A stretch of DNA of 64,000 bases from Ferrimonas sediminicola (GCF_005116715.1 NZ_SWCI01000013.1:1-64000), one strand, 5' to 3'. Numbered from the stretch's first letter, positions 26,999 to 35,796 are shown. A program made the numbers and translations. Notes: generated from the letters alone by a model not told the origin.

Positions 26999-27825
26999 TC
27001 GCCCTGGGGGTATTGGACAACGCCAGGGCTGCCCAGGCCTTCGTGGATTATCTGGCGGGGCTGGGGGTCAAGGCGCGGTTGAGCCGTCACGATCATGGGG
27101 TGGAGATCTGGGTCGCGGAAACAGACCAGCCCAGGGCCCAGTCGGAGTTCGAGCGCTTCCTGGCGGATCCCCACCACCCCAGGTACCACGAAGCCTCCTG
27201 GAACAACGGCAGCACCAGCAATAGTCTCAGCTACGGCAAGCCGATGTCGCAGATGATGACGACGGTGCTGAACCGGGCCGGGCCGCTGACCCTGGTGGTG
27301 ATGGCGGCCTGCATCGCGGTCTTCATCCCCTGGGCGATGAAGATCCAGCAGCCGCTGTTTTATGCCCTGCACTTTTTCGAAAGCTGGGAGGCCTTCTCCC
27401 TGGATCAGGGGTGGCGGCTGTTCTCACCGGTGTTGCTGCACTTCGACCCGATGCACATCGCCTTCAACCTGCTGTGGTGGTGGTACCTGGGTGGCCAGGT
27501 GGAGAAGCGCCTGGGCAGCGGCAAACTGCTGGTGCTGCTGCTGGCCGGGGCGGCCGTGCCCAACCTGGTGCAGTTTGCCATGGTGGGACCGGCGTTCGGT
27601 GGCCTGTCCGGGGTGGTCTATGCCCTGGTCGGCTATTGCTGGCTGATGGGACGGATGGCGCCCCAGAGGGGCATTGTCTTGCCGGACGCCTACATGAGCT
27701 TCCTGATGATCTGGCTGGTGCTGGGGTTTGCCGGCTTTATGAACATGGCCAACTGGGCCCACCTGGGGGGGCTGCTGGTGGGGCTGGCGCAGGCGGTGGT
27801 GGACGGTGGCCGCCATCGGCGGTGA
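26995..27825 (+). CDS. glpG: Rhomboid intramembrane serine protease GlpG
   Basis: A 276-residue protease in the inner membrane. The N-terminal cytoplasmic domain (about 1-75) is followed by six membrane segments. The oxyanion-region motif is HIAFNLLWWWYLGG (H-x-x-x-N). The catalytic Ser is in GGLSGVVYALVGY (G-x-S-G) and the catalytic His is in NWAHLGGLLVGL. It cleaves membrane proteins within or near their transmembrane helices. The overlapping start with glpE (ATGA) indicates coupling; the pair is conserved in gammaproteobacteria. Confidence 0.95.
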   Translation: MIALGVLDNARAAQAFVDYLAGLGVKARLSRHDHGVEIWVAETDQPRAQSEFERFLADPHHPRYHEASWNNGSTSNSLSYGKPMSQMMTTVLNRAGPLTLVVMAACIAVFIPWAMKIQQPLFYALHFFESWEAFSLDQGWRLFSPVLLHFDPMHIAFNLLWWWYLGGQVEKRLGSGKLLVLLLAGAAVPNLVQFAMVGPAFGGLSGVVYALVGYCWLMGRMAPQRGIVLPDAYMSFLMIWLVLGFAGFMNMANWAHLGGLLVGLAQAVVDGGRHRR

Positions 27826-27875
27826 TCGCCTGAGGCGTTGGTAGAGAGGGGGCCAGGCCCCCTCTGTTGATCTGT

Positions 27876-28298
27876 TTACTGGTAGAGAAACTTGGTAAAC
27901 AACAGGTTGACCAGCAGAGGCTGTCCCACCTCCTGCTCCAGCAGCTGGTTGACCGTCTCGAAACAGTAGCGGCGGATCTCCTCCCGGCCGGTCAGAGACT
28001 GGATCTTCTCCTTTTCCTGCTCACCCAGGATCTCAATGATGGTGCTGCGGATCAGAGGCGCATGGTGTTCGACGATGGCGATGTTGTTGGCGTCCTCGAG
28101 CATCAATTCGATGCTGACCCGGATATAGCCCAGGCGGCTGGTATCGGTGACATAATTGGTGACGATCTCCGGTTCAAGGCCGTAGTAGCCGTAGCGGTCG
28201 GTGATCGCACTCTGTGCCCCCTGTTCTGTGCCCTCTTCGGCCATGGCCCAGGGTGTCAGGGCCAGAAGCATGACCAGCAGGTAGTTGGCTATACGCAT
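27876..28298 (-). CDS. FliL-like exported protein
   Basis: A 140-residue protein with an N-terminal signal or anchor (MRIANYLLVMLLALTPWAMA). The mature domain matches the FliL pattern: YIRVSIELMLEDANNIAIVE, HHAPLIRSTIIEILGEQ, then a C-terminal segment ending LLVNLLFTKFLYQ. True FliL stabilises the flagellar stator. No flagellar genes are nearby, so this is a paralogue of unknown role. AGGGA before the ATG at 28298 supports that start over the ATG at 28316. It converges with glpG. Confidence 0.8.
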   Translation of the reverse strand: MRIANYLLVMLLALTPWAMAEEGTEQGAQSAITDRYGYYGLEPEIVTNYVTDTSRLGYIRVSIELMLEDANNIAIVEHHAPLIRSTIIEILGEQEKEKIQSLTGREEIRRYCFETVNQLLEQEVGQPLLVNLLFTKFLYQ

Positions 28299-28419
28299 TG
28301 TCCCTAGGGTCTCCATTACAGGTGTGCCGGTGGTTCGCGCTCCAACTCTAATACAGAGTATCCCTTGGCTCCAAATCTAGTTTTGATACTATGTGCAAGG
28401 CCACAGAAAAGGAGTCGTC

Positions 28420-28983
28420 ATGACGGCAACCACCCTAGAAGCGCTGAACCAGGCGGACGTGCATCCGGTCATCGATCTGACCCTGCCGCCCGGCAAACTG
28501 CTGCCCTGGCTGCAGGACAAGGGGTCCCTGACACTCAAGTTGAAAGCCCTGTGCCGCCGGTTCGAGGTGGAGCCGCTGCAGGAGGGGGTGGGGCCGGCGC
28601 TGCAACCCGGCCCGGGCTGGGATCTGGGCCAGTCCCTCTGGCAGCGGGTGGTGTTGCTGAAACTGGATGGCGTCCCCTGGGTGTACGCCATCACCGAGGT
28701 ACCCGGTAGCACCCTGGCCAGTTCGACCATCGATTTCCCCAACCTGGGCAACCAACCCCTGGGGGAGCGCCTGTTTGCCTCCGGCAGCCTGGTGCGGGGA
28801 CCGCTGCAGGTGTGCCGCTATGGTGGTCGCAGTAGCGCCTCCCTTCAGGCGAAGAAGCTGGGGTACCCTGTGGCTGACGGCCTGTGGGGGCGACAGAGGG
28901 AGTTTGAACTGGAGGGGCAAAGCCTGCGGGTATCCGAGGTGTTTTTGCCGCCAGCGTATCAGACCCTACTGCTCTCTGCCTGA
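28420..28983 (+). CDS. ubiC: Chorismate--pyruvate lyase
   Basis: A 187-residue protein of the UbiC family, which removes pyruvate from chorismate to give 4-hydroxybenzoate, the first committed step of ubiquinone synthesis. Family features are LPWLQDKGSLTLKLKALC near the start, W-Q-R-V-V-L-L-K-L-D-G, VYAITEVPGSTL, the Gly-Glu-Leu-like NQPLGERLFAS, and the C-terminal VSEVFLPPAY. AAGGAG six bases upstream selects the ATG at 28420 over one at 28393. Confidence 0.9.
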   Translation: MTATTLEALNQADVHPVIDLTLPPGKLLPWLQDKGSLTLKLKALCRRFEVEPLQEGVGPALQPGPGWDLGQSLWQRVVLLKLDGVPWVYAITEVPGSTLASSTIDFPNLGNQPLGERLFASGSLVRGPLQVCRYGGRSSASLQAKKLGYPVADGLWGRQREFELEGQSLRVSEVFLPPAYQTLLLSA

Positions 28984-29000
28984 TTAACAATTACTTTTTC

Positions 29001-29019
29001 GGTTCACTAAATGTGAACC
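29001..29019. promoter_or_regulatory. Inverted repeat GGTTCAC-N5-GTGAACC
   Basis: A perfect 7-bp inverted repeat with a TAAAT centre, shortly after ubiC and 54 bases before the first small metal-linked gene. The half-site GTGAAC recurs before the gene at 30208 (near 30146). It could be a regulator site or a weak hairpin; no T-run follows. Confidence 0.35.
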
Positions 29020-29072
29020 CGCACTCATTCTCATCCGCTCCTATCGGGCATAATATAAACAATATCTAATAT

Positions 29073-29438
29073 ATGGGGGTGCCGGTGTCTCGCTGCTCTG
29101 TACCGTTGCTGATGATGTTGTTGCTGACCCTGGTGTGCCAGGGGGCGGTTGCGCGCATCCATCTGATGGTATCGCCGCCAGTTCTGGAGAAGCACCATCA
29201 TGATCATCAGTTGATGACCATGCAGGCGGAAGCCGACTGCCATCCGACCCCCTGTCATGGCTCGAAACACTACTGTGAGGGGGAGTGCGGCAACTGTCAG
29301 ATCCTCATTTCTCCTACCAGCCTGGTGGCCTCACAGGTGGCACTGGCGGTGACTCGTCATTCGCCACCCGTGGCTCCCCCCTTGATGCATGTGGACTCTC
29401 GTCCTCCCGAACGGGCGCTGCGCCCTCCCATCGGCTGA
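29073..29438 (+). CDS. Small secreted Cys/His-rich protein (DUF2946-like)
   Basis: A protein of about 121 residues with a signal peptide ending QGAVAR (around residue 28). The mature part is rich in metal ligands: KHHHDHQLM, DCHPTPCHGSKHYCEGECGN followed by C. It ends RALRPPIG. Two further proteins in this window (30208 and 36501) share the plan signal peptide - Cys cluster - RPPI ending, reminiscent of DUF2946 proteins near copper genes. A GTG at 29085 with GGGGG upstream is an alternative start. It is probably a periplasmic copper binder; that is inferred from context. Confidence 0.65.
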   Translation: MGVPVSRCSVPLLMMLLLTLVCQGAVARIHLMVSPPVLEKHHHDHQLMTMQAEADCHPTPCHGSKHYCEGECGNCQILISPTSLVASQVALAVTRHSPPVAPPLMHVDSRPPERALRPPIG

Positions 29439-29493
29439 CTCCAAACCCGAACCGATGATCCATCACATTTTCGATTAGATACTGGAGTACAGC

Positions 29494-30111
29494 ATGAACA
29501 AGTTTTTCGCCGCGGTGGCCCTGATGGCCGCCCTGATCGCCACCCCCTTCTCTGCCCAGGTTCAGGCGAAAGCCGAAGGCCACGGCGCCCACGCCGAGGC
29601 GATGGCACAAGCCACCCACGCCTGCCCCATGCACCCCAAGGTACAGGGCGTGGCCGGGGATGAGTGTCCCAAGTGCGGCATGAAGCTGGCGCCGATGGCG
29701 GCCCAAGGTCACCATCACCAACAGCACGCCAAGCACGACTGCGCCAAGGCCAACTGCCCCAACAAGGGGATGCATGCCAAGGGCCATGACTGCGCCAAGG
29801 CCAACTGCCCCAACAAGGACAAGCACGCCAAGCACAAGCACGACTGTGCCAACTGTCCCAAGATGAGTGCCAAGGGTGCCCACTACACCCATGCCTGCCC
29901 GATGAACCCCAAGATCGTCGGTTTCGAAGGGGACAGCTGCCCCAAGTGCGGCATGGATCTGGAGCCCGTGGCCAAGGCCGATCGTCAGGCCTACACCCAT
30001 GCCTGTCCGATGAACCCCAATATCCGTGGGTTCAAGGGTGACCACTGCCCCAAGTGTGGCATGGCGCTGGAGCCCATCGCCCAGGCGGGCAAGGGTCACA
30101 GCCACCACTGA
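29494..30111 (+). CDS. Periplasmic metal-binding protein with three CPMxP...CPxCGM repeats
   Basis: A 205-residue exported protein. Residues 1-25 are a signal peptide. Three heavy-metal-binding (HMBD/YHS-like) repeats, at about 41-68, 131-158 and 167-194, each have the form HACPM(H/N)P ... CPKCGM. Between the first and second lies a 58-residue Cys/His-rich linker with two copies of HDCAKANCPNK. Such repeats bind copper or silver when found in CusB N-termini. Having them as a stand-alone array before a CusBA-like pump suggests a periplasmic copper buffer or a chaperone handing metal to the pump, in place of CusF. Confidence 0.8.
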   Translation: MNKFFAAVALMAALIATPFSAQVQAKAEGHGAHAEAMAQATHACPMHPKVQGVAGDECPKCGMKLAPMAAQGHHHQQHAKHDCAKANCPNKGMHAKGHDCAKANCPNKDKHAKHKHDCANCPKMSAKGAHYTHACPMNPKIVGFEGDSCPKCGMDLEPVAKADRQAYTHACPMNPNIRGFKGDHCPKCGMALEPIAQAGKGHSHH

Positions 30112-30207
30112 TGACGGGGTCCGTGATTGGGCCCTGAAAAAAGTGTGAACTTTTGATTGGGATTTCGTTCATAATGGTGGCCACTGGCTAAGAGACTTGA
30201 ACCGACA

Positions 30208-30588
30208 ATGACCCCCTTGAGCAGAGTATTGAGCATGCTGTTACTGGCACTGGCGCTGATAAGCCAGGGCGCGGTGGCGCGCATGCCGATGATGCCCATG
30301 GGAGCGTCGGGTCAGGCCATGGCCACCATGGACTGCCACAGCCAGATGGCCGATTCGGCACAAGCCGACGAGGCGTCGTGCTGTTGTGACGGCGGAGCCA
30401 TGACCGGGACCATGACCATGGATTGTGACGGCGGCTGCAGCCAGTGCCAGGATTGCGCTCACTACAGCTCCTCCCCGGTGACTCCGCTGCAGTTCGGTCA
30501 TGCGCCGCGACATGGCGAACCCCTCGCCTACCTCACCAGCTTCGACTCCGTCTGCCTGGAGTTCGATGAGCGACCTCCCATCGCCTGA
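30208..30588 (+). CDS. Small secreted Met/Cys-rich protein (DUF2946-like)
   Basis: A 126-residue protein with a signal peptide (MLLLALALISQGAVARMPMM region). The mature N-part is Met-rich (MPMMPMG), followed by SCCCDGG, MDCDGGCSQCQDCAHY and an ending DERPPIA. Its layout parallels the gene at 29073 (both have QGAVAR at the signal cleavage region and an RPPI tail), so the two are probably paralogues. Met and Cys clusters favour Cu(I) binding. Its place just before the cusB-like gene supports a role in copper handling, which remains inferred. Confidence 0.65.
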   Translation: MTPLSRVLSMLLLALALISQGAVARMPMMPMGASGQAMATMDCHSQMADSAQADEASCCCDGGAMTGTMTMDCDGGCSQCQDCAHYSSSPVTPLQFGHAPRHGEPLAYLTSFDSVCLEFDERPPIA

Positions 30589-30606
30589 TCCTTCATAGAG
30601 ACGACT

Positions 30607-30637
30607 TTGACACTCAGGGTGCCCTGACCGGTACCCT
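30607..30637 (+). promoter_or_regulatory. Candidate MerR-type promoter with 19-bp spacer
   Basis: TTGACA (30607-30612) is followed by a 19-base spacer and TACCCT (30632-30637). In the spacer is a perfect inverted repeat TCAGGG-TG-CCCTGA (30614-30627). An over-long spacer with dyad symmetry is the hallmark of promoters twisted by MerR-family activators. It lies 86 bases before the cusB-like gene, and a CueR-like regulator is encoded at the end of the same gene group. The -10 is a weak match. Confidence 0.5.
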
Positions 30638-30722
30638 ACTTGGTCCGTGAATCGGGCCGAGCGACTATGAAGAGGTTTCCGGCCTATCGCAGAAATAGCG
30701 TCGGAATTGAGGAGAAGCCAAG

Positions 30723-32261
30723 ATGTTTGGTGACAACTGCCCTGCCCGTTGGCTGCTGGCCCTGATGCTGGCCCTGCCGATGTTGGCCCTGCCAACCCAT
30801 GCCCAGCAGCCCAGCGAGCCTGCCCACGCCCACCCGGAGCAGGCTCAGCCCTACGCCTGCCCCATGCACCTGGACCAGACTGGCCAGCAAGGGGACCGCT
30901 GCCCCAAGTGCAAGATGTTCCTGACCCCGGTGGATGCCACCTACGCCTGCCCGATGCACCCGGAGCAGACCGGCGCCATCGGCGATCGCTGCCCCATCTG
31001 CAACATGTACCTGGCCCCCGAGGAGGATGAGGAGGAGGTCGCCTCTCAGGAGGGCCACAACCATGGCGCCGAGGCGGGGACGCAGCCCTTGTCGTCACCG
31101 GCGGTCAAACCCAACCCGCTGCAGCCCGGCTCGGGTGGGGTGAAATATGTCTGCCCCATGCACCCCCATATCGTCTCCGATGAGCCCGGTACCTGCCCCA
31201 TCTGCGGCATGGACCTGGAGAAGGTGGAGCTGGGCACCAGCACCGAAGAGGTGGTGGTCGGCGTCCCCGGAGGGATGCAACAGGCCCTGGGGATGCGGGT
31301 GGAGAGCGTGCAGCAGGGCACCCTGTGGCGCTACATCGATACCATCGGCACCGTCGAGTACGACCAGGATGCCCTGAGTCACATCCATGCCCGGGTTTCC
31401 GGCTGGATCGAGAAGCTGGGGGTGGCCTCGGTGGGGGACCAGGTTAAACAGGGAGACCTGCTGTTTGAGCTGTACAGTCCCGAATTGATCAATGCCCAGG
31501 ACGACTACCTGCTGGCGCTGGACAGCCTCAAGAGCGACACCATCCGCGGTCCCGAACTGATGCGCAAGGCCAGGCTGCGCCTGGAGTTGCTGGGGATGGA
31601 TAGCCGCCTGATCCAGCAACTGGAGCGCAGCGGCAAGAGTCTCTACCGGGTGCCCTTCTACGCCCAGCAGGATGGCTACATCAGCCAGCTCAATGTTCGT
31701 GACGGCATGTACATTCAGCCCGCCACCGAGGTGATGAAGCTGGTGAACCTGGACAATGTCTGGGTGATCGCTGAGGTGTTCGAGAACCAGCAGGGCTGGT
31801 TCAACGAGGGCCAGGATGCGGCGGTGACCGCCTCGGCCCTGGGGTTGTTCGAGCTGGAGGGGCAGATCGACTACATCTACCCCGAGCTGGATCCGGTAAC
31901 CCGGGCGATGCAGGTTCGGGTCAGCCTGGCCAATCCCGAAGGCAAGCTGCGCCCCGGCTCCCTGGTGGATGTGGAGCTGTACGGCACCGCCAAGCGGGGC
32001 CTGACCCTGGTGCCCACCGAGGCGCTGATCCAGACCGGTCGCAGTAACCGGGTGGTGGTGCAGCGCGCCGACACCGAATTTGTGGTCAAGGAGGTCACCC
32101 TGGGGATGATCGCCCAGGGCAAGGCGGAGGTCCTCTCCGGGCTTGAGCCTGGCGAGCGGGTGGTGGTCTCCGGCCAGTTCCTGCTGGACTCCGAGGCCAG
32201 CCTCAAGGGCAGTCTGATGCGGATGAGCAGTGGCAGTGCCCACAGCGGCCACAGTCACTAG
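30723..32261 (+). CDS. cusB: CusB-like RND periplasmic adaptor with three N-terminal metal-binding repeats
   Basis: A 512-residue membrane fusion protein. Residues 1-27 are a signal peptide. Three CPMH...CP(K/I)C repeats follow at about 43-70, 74-100 and 141-168; E. coli CusB has none of these. The adaptor body has the lipoyl/hairpin region (SHIHARVSGWIEKLGVASVG) and beta-barrel domains up to LEPGERVVVSGQFLLDSEAS. A His-rich tail (HSGHSH) ends the protein. It links the pump CusA to an outer-membrane channel and probably loads Cu(I)/Ag(I). It is separated by 8 bases from cusA. No cusC or cusF is nearby. Confidence 0.9.
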   Translation: MFGDNCPARWLLALMLALPMLALPTHAQQPSEPAHAHPEQAQPYACPMHLDQTGQQGDRCPKCKMFLTPVDATYACPMHPEQTGAIGDRCPICNMYLAPEEDEEEVASQEGHNHGAEAGTQPLSSPAVKPNPLQPGSGGVKYVCPMHPHIVSDEPGTCPICGMDLEKVELGTSTEEVVVGVPGGMQQALGMRVESVQQGTLWRYIDTIGTVEYDQDALSHIHARVSGWIEKLGVASVGDQVKQGDLLFELYSPELINAQDDYLLALDSLKSDTIRGPELMRKARLRLELLGMDSRLIQQLERSGKSLYRVPFYAQQDGYISQLNVRDGMYIQPATEVMKLVNLDNVWVIAEVFENQQGWFNEGQDAAVTASALGLFELEGQIDYIYPELDPVTRAMQVRVSLANPEGKLRPGSLVDVELYGTAKRGLTLVPTEALIQTGRSNRVVVQRADTEFVVKEVTLGMIAQGKAEVLSGLEPGERVVVSGQFLLDSEASLKGSLMRMSSGSAHSGHSH

Positions 32262-32269
32262 GAGGCATC

Positions 32270-35200
32270 ATGCTGGAAAAAATCATTGAGGCCTCCATCC
32301 GTCAGCGAGTGATGGTGCTGGTGGTGATGGCGGTGATCGCCCTGGTGGGCTGGCAGGCGCTGCGTACCACCCCCCTGGACGCCCTGCCGGATCTGTCTGA
32401 CGTGCAGGTGATCGTCAAGACCCCCTACCCGGGGCAGGCGCCGCAACTGGTGGAGGAGCAGGTGACCTACCCGCTCTCCTCGGCGATGCTGGCGGTGCCC
32501 GGTGCCAAGACGGTGCGGGGTTACTCCTTTTTCGGCGACTCCTATGTCTACGTGATCTTCGAGGATGGCACCGACATCTACTGGGCCCGTTCCCGGGTCC
32601 TGGAGTATCTGTCCCAGGTGCAGGGGCAGCTGCCTGCCGCCGCCCGGCCCGAGCTTGGGCCCGACGCCTCCGGGGTGGGCTGGGTGTTTGAGTATGCCCT
32701 GGTGGATCGCAGCGGCCGGCATGACCTGGCCCAGCTGCGCAGCCTGCAGGACTGGTACCTGAAGCTGGAGCTGCAGAGCGTGGCCGGGGTGTCCGAGGTG
32801 GCCACCATCGGCGGCATGGAGCAGAGCTACCAGGTGGTGGTGGATCCCCACAAGCTGGCTCTCTACAGGCTGGACATTGGCCGGGTGAAGATGGCCATCG
32901 ACCGGGCCAACGCCGAAGTGGGCGGCTCTGTGGTGGAGATGGCGGAAGCGGAGTACATGATCCGCTCCAAGGGCTACCGCCAGAGCCTGGCGGATTTCGC
33001 CGAGATCCCCCTGGGGGTGGTCTCAGAGGCCGGCAATCCGGTGCTGCTCAAGGATGTGGCCACCCTGCGCCTGGGGCCCGCCGCTCGCCGCGGCATGGCC
33101 GAGCTCGATGGCGAGGGTGAAGTGGTGGGGGGGATCATCGTCATGCGCTACGGTGAGAACGCCCTGGCCACCATCGATGCGGTCAAGGCCAAGCTGGCCA
33201 CCCTGAAGGCAGGGCTGCCGGAGGGGGTGGAGGTGGTGACCACCTACGACCGCTCCCAGCTGATCCTCAACTCGGTGGACAACCTCAAGCACAAGGTGAT
33301 CGAGGAGATGGCGGTGGTGGGCCTGGTGTGCCTGCTGTTTCTGCTTCACGCCCGCTCTACCCTGGTGGCGGTGATCACCCTGCCACTCTCCATCCTGGTC
33401 AGCTTCATCATCATGGGCCGGATGGGGGTCAACGCCAACATCATGAGTCTGGGGGGGATCGCCATCGCCATCGGGGCGGTGGTGGACGCCGCCATCGTCA
33501 TGGTAGAGAACGCCCACAAGCACCTGGAACATTTCCGTGCCGACAAGGGGCGTGAACCCCTTGAGCGGGAGCGTTGGGAGCTGATGAAGGAGGCCTCGGT
33601 GGAGGTGGGCCCAGCGCTGTTCTTCAGTCTGCTGATCATCACCCTGAGCTTCATGCCGGTGTTTGTGCTGGAGGCCCAGGAGGGGAGGCTGTTCCACCCC
33701 CTGGCCTACACCAAGACCTTCGCCATGGCGGCCTCGGCGCTGCTGGCGATCACCCTGATCCCGGTGTTGATGGGCTATTTCATCCGTGGCCGCATCCCCG
33801 ACGAACGCAAGAACCCCATCAGCCGGCTGCTGATCGCCCTCTACCGGCCCTCACTGGGGCTGGTATTGCGCTTCCCCAAGATCACCCTGGTGCTGGCCGT
33901 TGCCGCCCTGGTGAGTGCCTGGTATCCCACCAGCCGCCTGGGATCGGAGTTTATGCCGGAGCTGGAGGAGGGGGACCTGCTCTACATGCCCACCACCCTG
34001 CCCGGGGTGAGCGCCGGTAAGGCGGCGGAGCTGTTGCAGCAGACCGACCGGCTGATCAAGACCATTCCCGAGGTCAAACGGGTGTTCGGCAAGGTGGGCC
34101 GGGCGGAGACTGCCACGGATCCTGCCCCCTTGACCATGCTGGAGACCACCATCATGCTCAATCCCAGGGAGAGCTGGCGACCGGGGATGACCCTGGAAGG
34201 GATCATCGACGAGCTGCAACGCACCGTCAAGGTGCCCGGCGTCACCAATGCCTGGGTGCAGCCGATCAAGACTCGCATCGACATGCTATCCACCGGCATC
34301 AAGACCCCCATCGGCATCAAGATCTCCGGCGCCGATGTCGATGAGCTGCAGCGCATCGGCGGGCAGATCGAGGCGATCCTCACGCCGCTGACCGGCACTG
34401 TCTCCGCCTTCGCCGAACGGGTGGGGGGCGGCCGCTACATCGACATTGAGCCCAAGCTGGAGGTGGCGGCCCGCTACGGCCTCAGCCTGGACGACGTGCA
34501 GAATGTGGTGCGGCTGGCCATCGGCGGCATGCAGATCGGCGAATCGGTGCAGGGGGCGGAACGCTACCCCATCAACCTGCGCTACCCCAGGGCGCTGCGG
34601 GACGACATCAACAAGCTCAAGGCTCTGCCGGTGGTCACCGCCAGCGGCCACTACATCCCCCTGTCCAACGTGGCCGATATCAGTATCAGTGACGGCGCCC
34701 CCATGCTCAAGAGTGAGAATGGCCGTCTCATCTCCTGGGTGTTCGTGGACATCAAGGGGATCTCCATCGGCGAGTACATCGATCAGGCCCGTCAGGCCCT
34801 GGATGGCCAGTTGAAGCTGCCGCCCCGATACAGCGTCAGCTTCGCCGGCCAGTATGAGTATATGCAGCGGGTGGAGGCCAAGATGGTCCAGGTGATTCCC
34901 ATGACGTTGGCGGTGATCTTCCTGCTGCTGATGCTCACCTTCGGTTCCACCCTGCAGGCGGGGATCATCATGCTCAGCCTGCCCTTTGCCCTGGTGGGAT
35001 CCGCCTGGCTGCTCTACCTGCTGGAGTACAACCTGTCGGTTGCGGTGGCGGTGGGAATGATCGCCCTGGCCGGGGTGGCGGCGGAGTTTGGCGTGGTGAT
35101 GCAGGTCTATCTGAACAATGCCATCAAGGCCAAGCGCCGGGCCGGGAGCTTCGACTCGGAGACGGATCTGCGCGATGCCCTGATGGAGGGGGCGGTGATG

Positions 35201-35410
35201 CGCATCCGGCCCAAGGCGATGACCGTGGCCACCATCTTTTTCGGCCTGCTGCCGATCATGTGGGGAGCCGGTTCCGGCAACGACGTGATGCAGAAGATCG
35301 CCGCCCCCATGGTGGGGGGGATGGTGACTGCGCCGCTGCTGTCGCTGTTTGTGATTCCCGCCCTCTACCTGCTGATCTACAGGAGGGAGTTTAAAGGGGA
35401 GGAGGCATGA
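32270..35410 (+). CDS. cusA: CusA-like heavy-metal RND efflux pump
   Basis: A 1046-residue inner-membrane transporter of the HME-RND family with the standard duplicated 12-helix plan and two large periplasmic loops. It starts MLEKIIEASIRQRVMVLVVM. The TM4 charge-relay region is IGAVVDAAIVMVENAHKHLE. The periplasmic region PLTMLETTIMLNPRESWRPG and RIDMLSTGIKTPIGIK closely parallel CusA, including Met residues in the metal-binding area. This favours Cu(I)/Ag(I) over Zn/Co/Cd, but metal choice is inferred. The end overlaps the cueR-like gene by 4 bases. Confidence 0.93.
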   Translation: MLEKIIEASIRQRVMVLVVMAVIALVGWQALRTTPLDALPDLSDVQVIVKTPYPGQAPQLVEEQVTYPLSSAMLAVPGAKTVRGYSFFGDSYVYVIFEDGTDIYWARSRVLEYLSQVQGQLPAAARPELGPDASGVGWVFEYALVDRSGRHDLAQLRSLQDWYLKLELQSVAGVSEVATIGGMEQSYQVVVDPHKLALYRLDIGRVKMAIDRANAEVGGSVVEMAEAEYMIRSKGYRQSLADFAEIPLGVVSEAGNPVLLKDVATLRLGPAARRGMAELDGEGEVVGGIIVMRYGENALATIDAVKAKLATLKAGLPEGVEVVTTYDRSQLILNSVDNLKHKVIEEMAVVGLVCLLFLLHARSTLVAVITLPLSILVSFIIMGRMGVNANIMSLGGIAIAIGAVVDAAIVMVENAHKHLEHFRADKGREPLERERWELMKEASVEVGPALFFSLLIITLSFMPVFVLEAQEGRLFHPLAYTKTFAMAASALLAITLIPVLMGYFIRGRIPDERKNPISRLLIALYRPSLGLVLRFPKITLVLAVAALVSAWYPTSRLGSEFMPELEEGDLLYMPTTLPGVSAGKAAELLQQTDRLIKTIPEVKRVFGKVGRAETATDPAPLTMLETTIMLNPRESWRPGMTLEGIIDELQRTVKVPGVTNAWVQPIKTRIDMLSTGIKTPIGIKISGADVDELQRIGGQIEAILTPLTGTVSAFAERVGGGRYIDIEPKLEVAARYGLSLDDVQNVVRLAIGGMQIGESVQGAERYPINLRYPRALRDDINKLKALPVVTASGHYIPLSNVADISISDGAPMLKSENGRLISWVFVDIKGISIGEYIDQARQALDGQLKLPPRYSVSFAGQYEYMQRVEAKMVQVIPMTLAVIFLLLMLTFGSTLQAGIIMLSLPFALVGSAWLLYLLEYNLSVAVAVGMIALAGVAAEFGVVMQVYLNNAIKAKRRAGSFDSETDLRDALMEGAVMRIRPKAMTVATIFFGLLPIMWGAGSGNDVMQKIAAPMVGGMVTAPLLSLFVIPALYLLIYRREFKGEEA

Positions 35411-35796
35411 AGATAGGTCAGGTCGCCCGGGAGACCGGGCTCAGTGTCAAGACCCTCCGTTACTACCACGACATCGGCCTGGTGGCCGCCCCCCGGGGTG
35501 ACAACGGCTATCGGGCCTATGGGGCCACCCAACTGAGCCAGCTGCAGTTTGTGGCCAGGAGCAAGGCGCTGGGGTTCTCCCTGGAGCAGTGTGCCGCCCT
35601 GCTGGCCCTCAATGCCAGTGAGCAGAGAACCGCCGGCGAGGTGAGGGCGATGGCGTCTGAGCAACTGGGGCTGGTGCGTGAAAAGCTGGCTCAACTGCAG
35701 TCGCTGGAGCGGCGCCTGTCGGAACTGGTGGGCGAGTGTCGGGGCGGTACCAGTGCCCACTGCAGCATCCTCGATTCTCTTAATGGCAAGGGGTGA
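35407..35796 (+). CDS. cueR: CueR-like MerR-family copper-responsive regulator
   Basis: A 129-residue regulator. The N-terminal winged helix (MKIGQVARETGLSVKTLRYY) is followed by a dimer coiled coil (about 75-110) and a C-terminal metal loop CRGGTSAHC. The two Cys are separated by seven residues, as in CueR, which senses monovalent copper, silver and gold. The ATG overlaps the cusA stop by 4 bases, so the regulator is co-translated with the pump. The 19-bp-spacer promoter at 30607 is a plausible target. A terminator follows. Confidence 0.88.
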   Translation: MKIGQVARETGLSVKTLRYYHDIGLVAAPRGDNGYRAYGATQLSQLQFVARSKALGFSLEQCAALLALNASEQRTAGEVRAMASEQLGLVREKLAQLQSLERRLSELVGECRGGTSAHCSILDSLNGKG

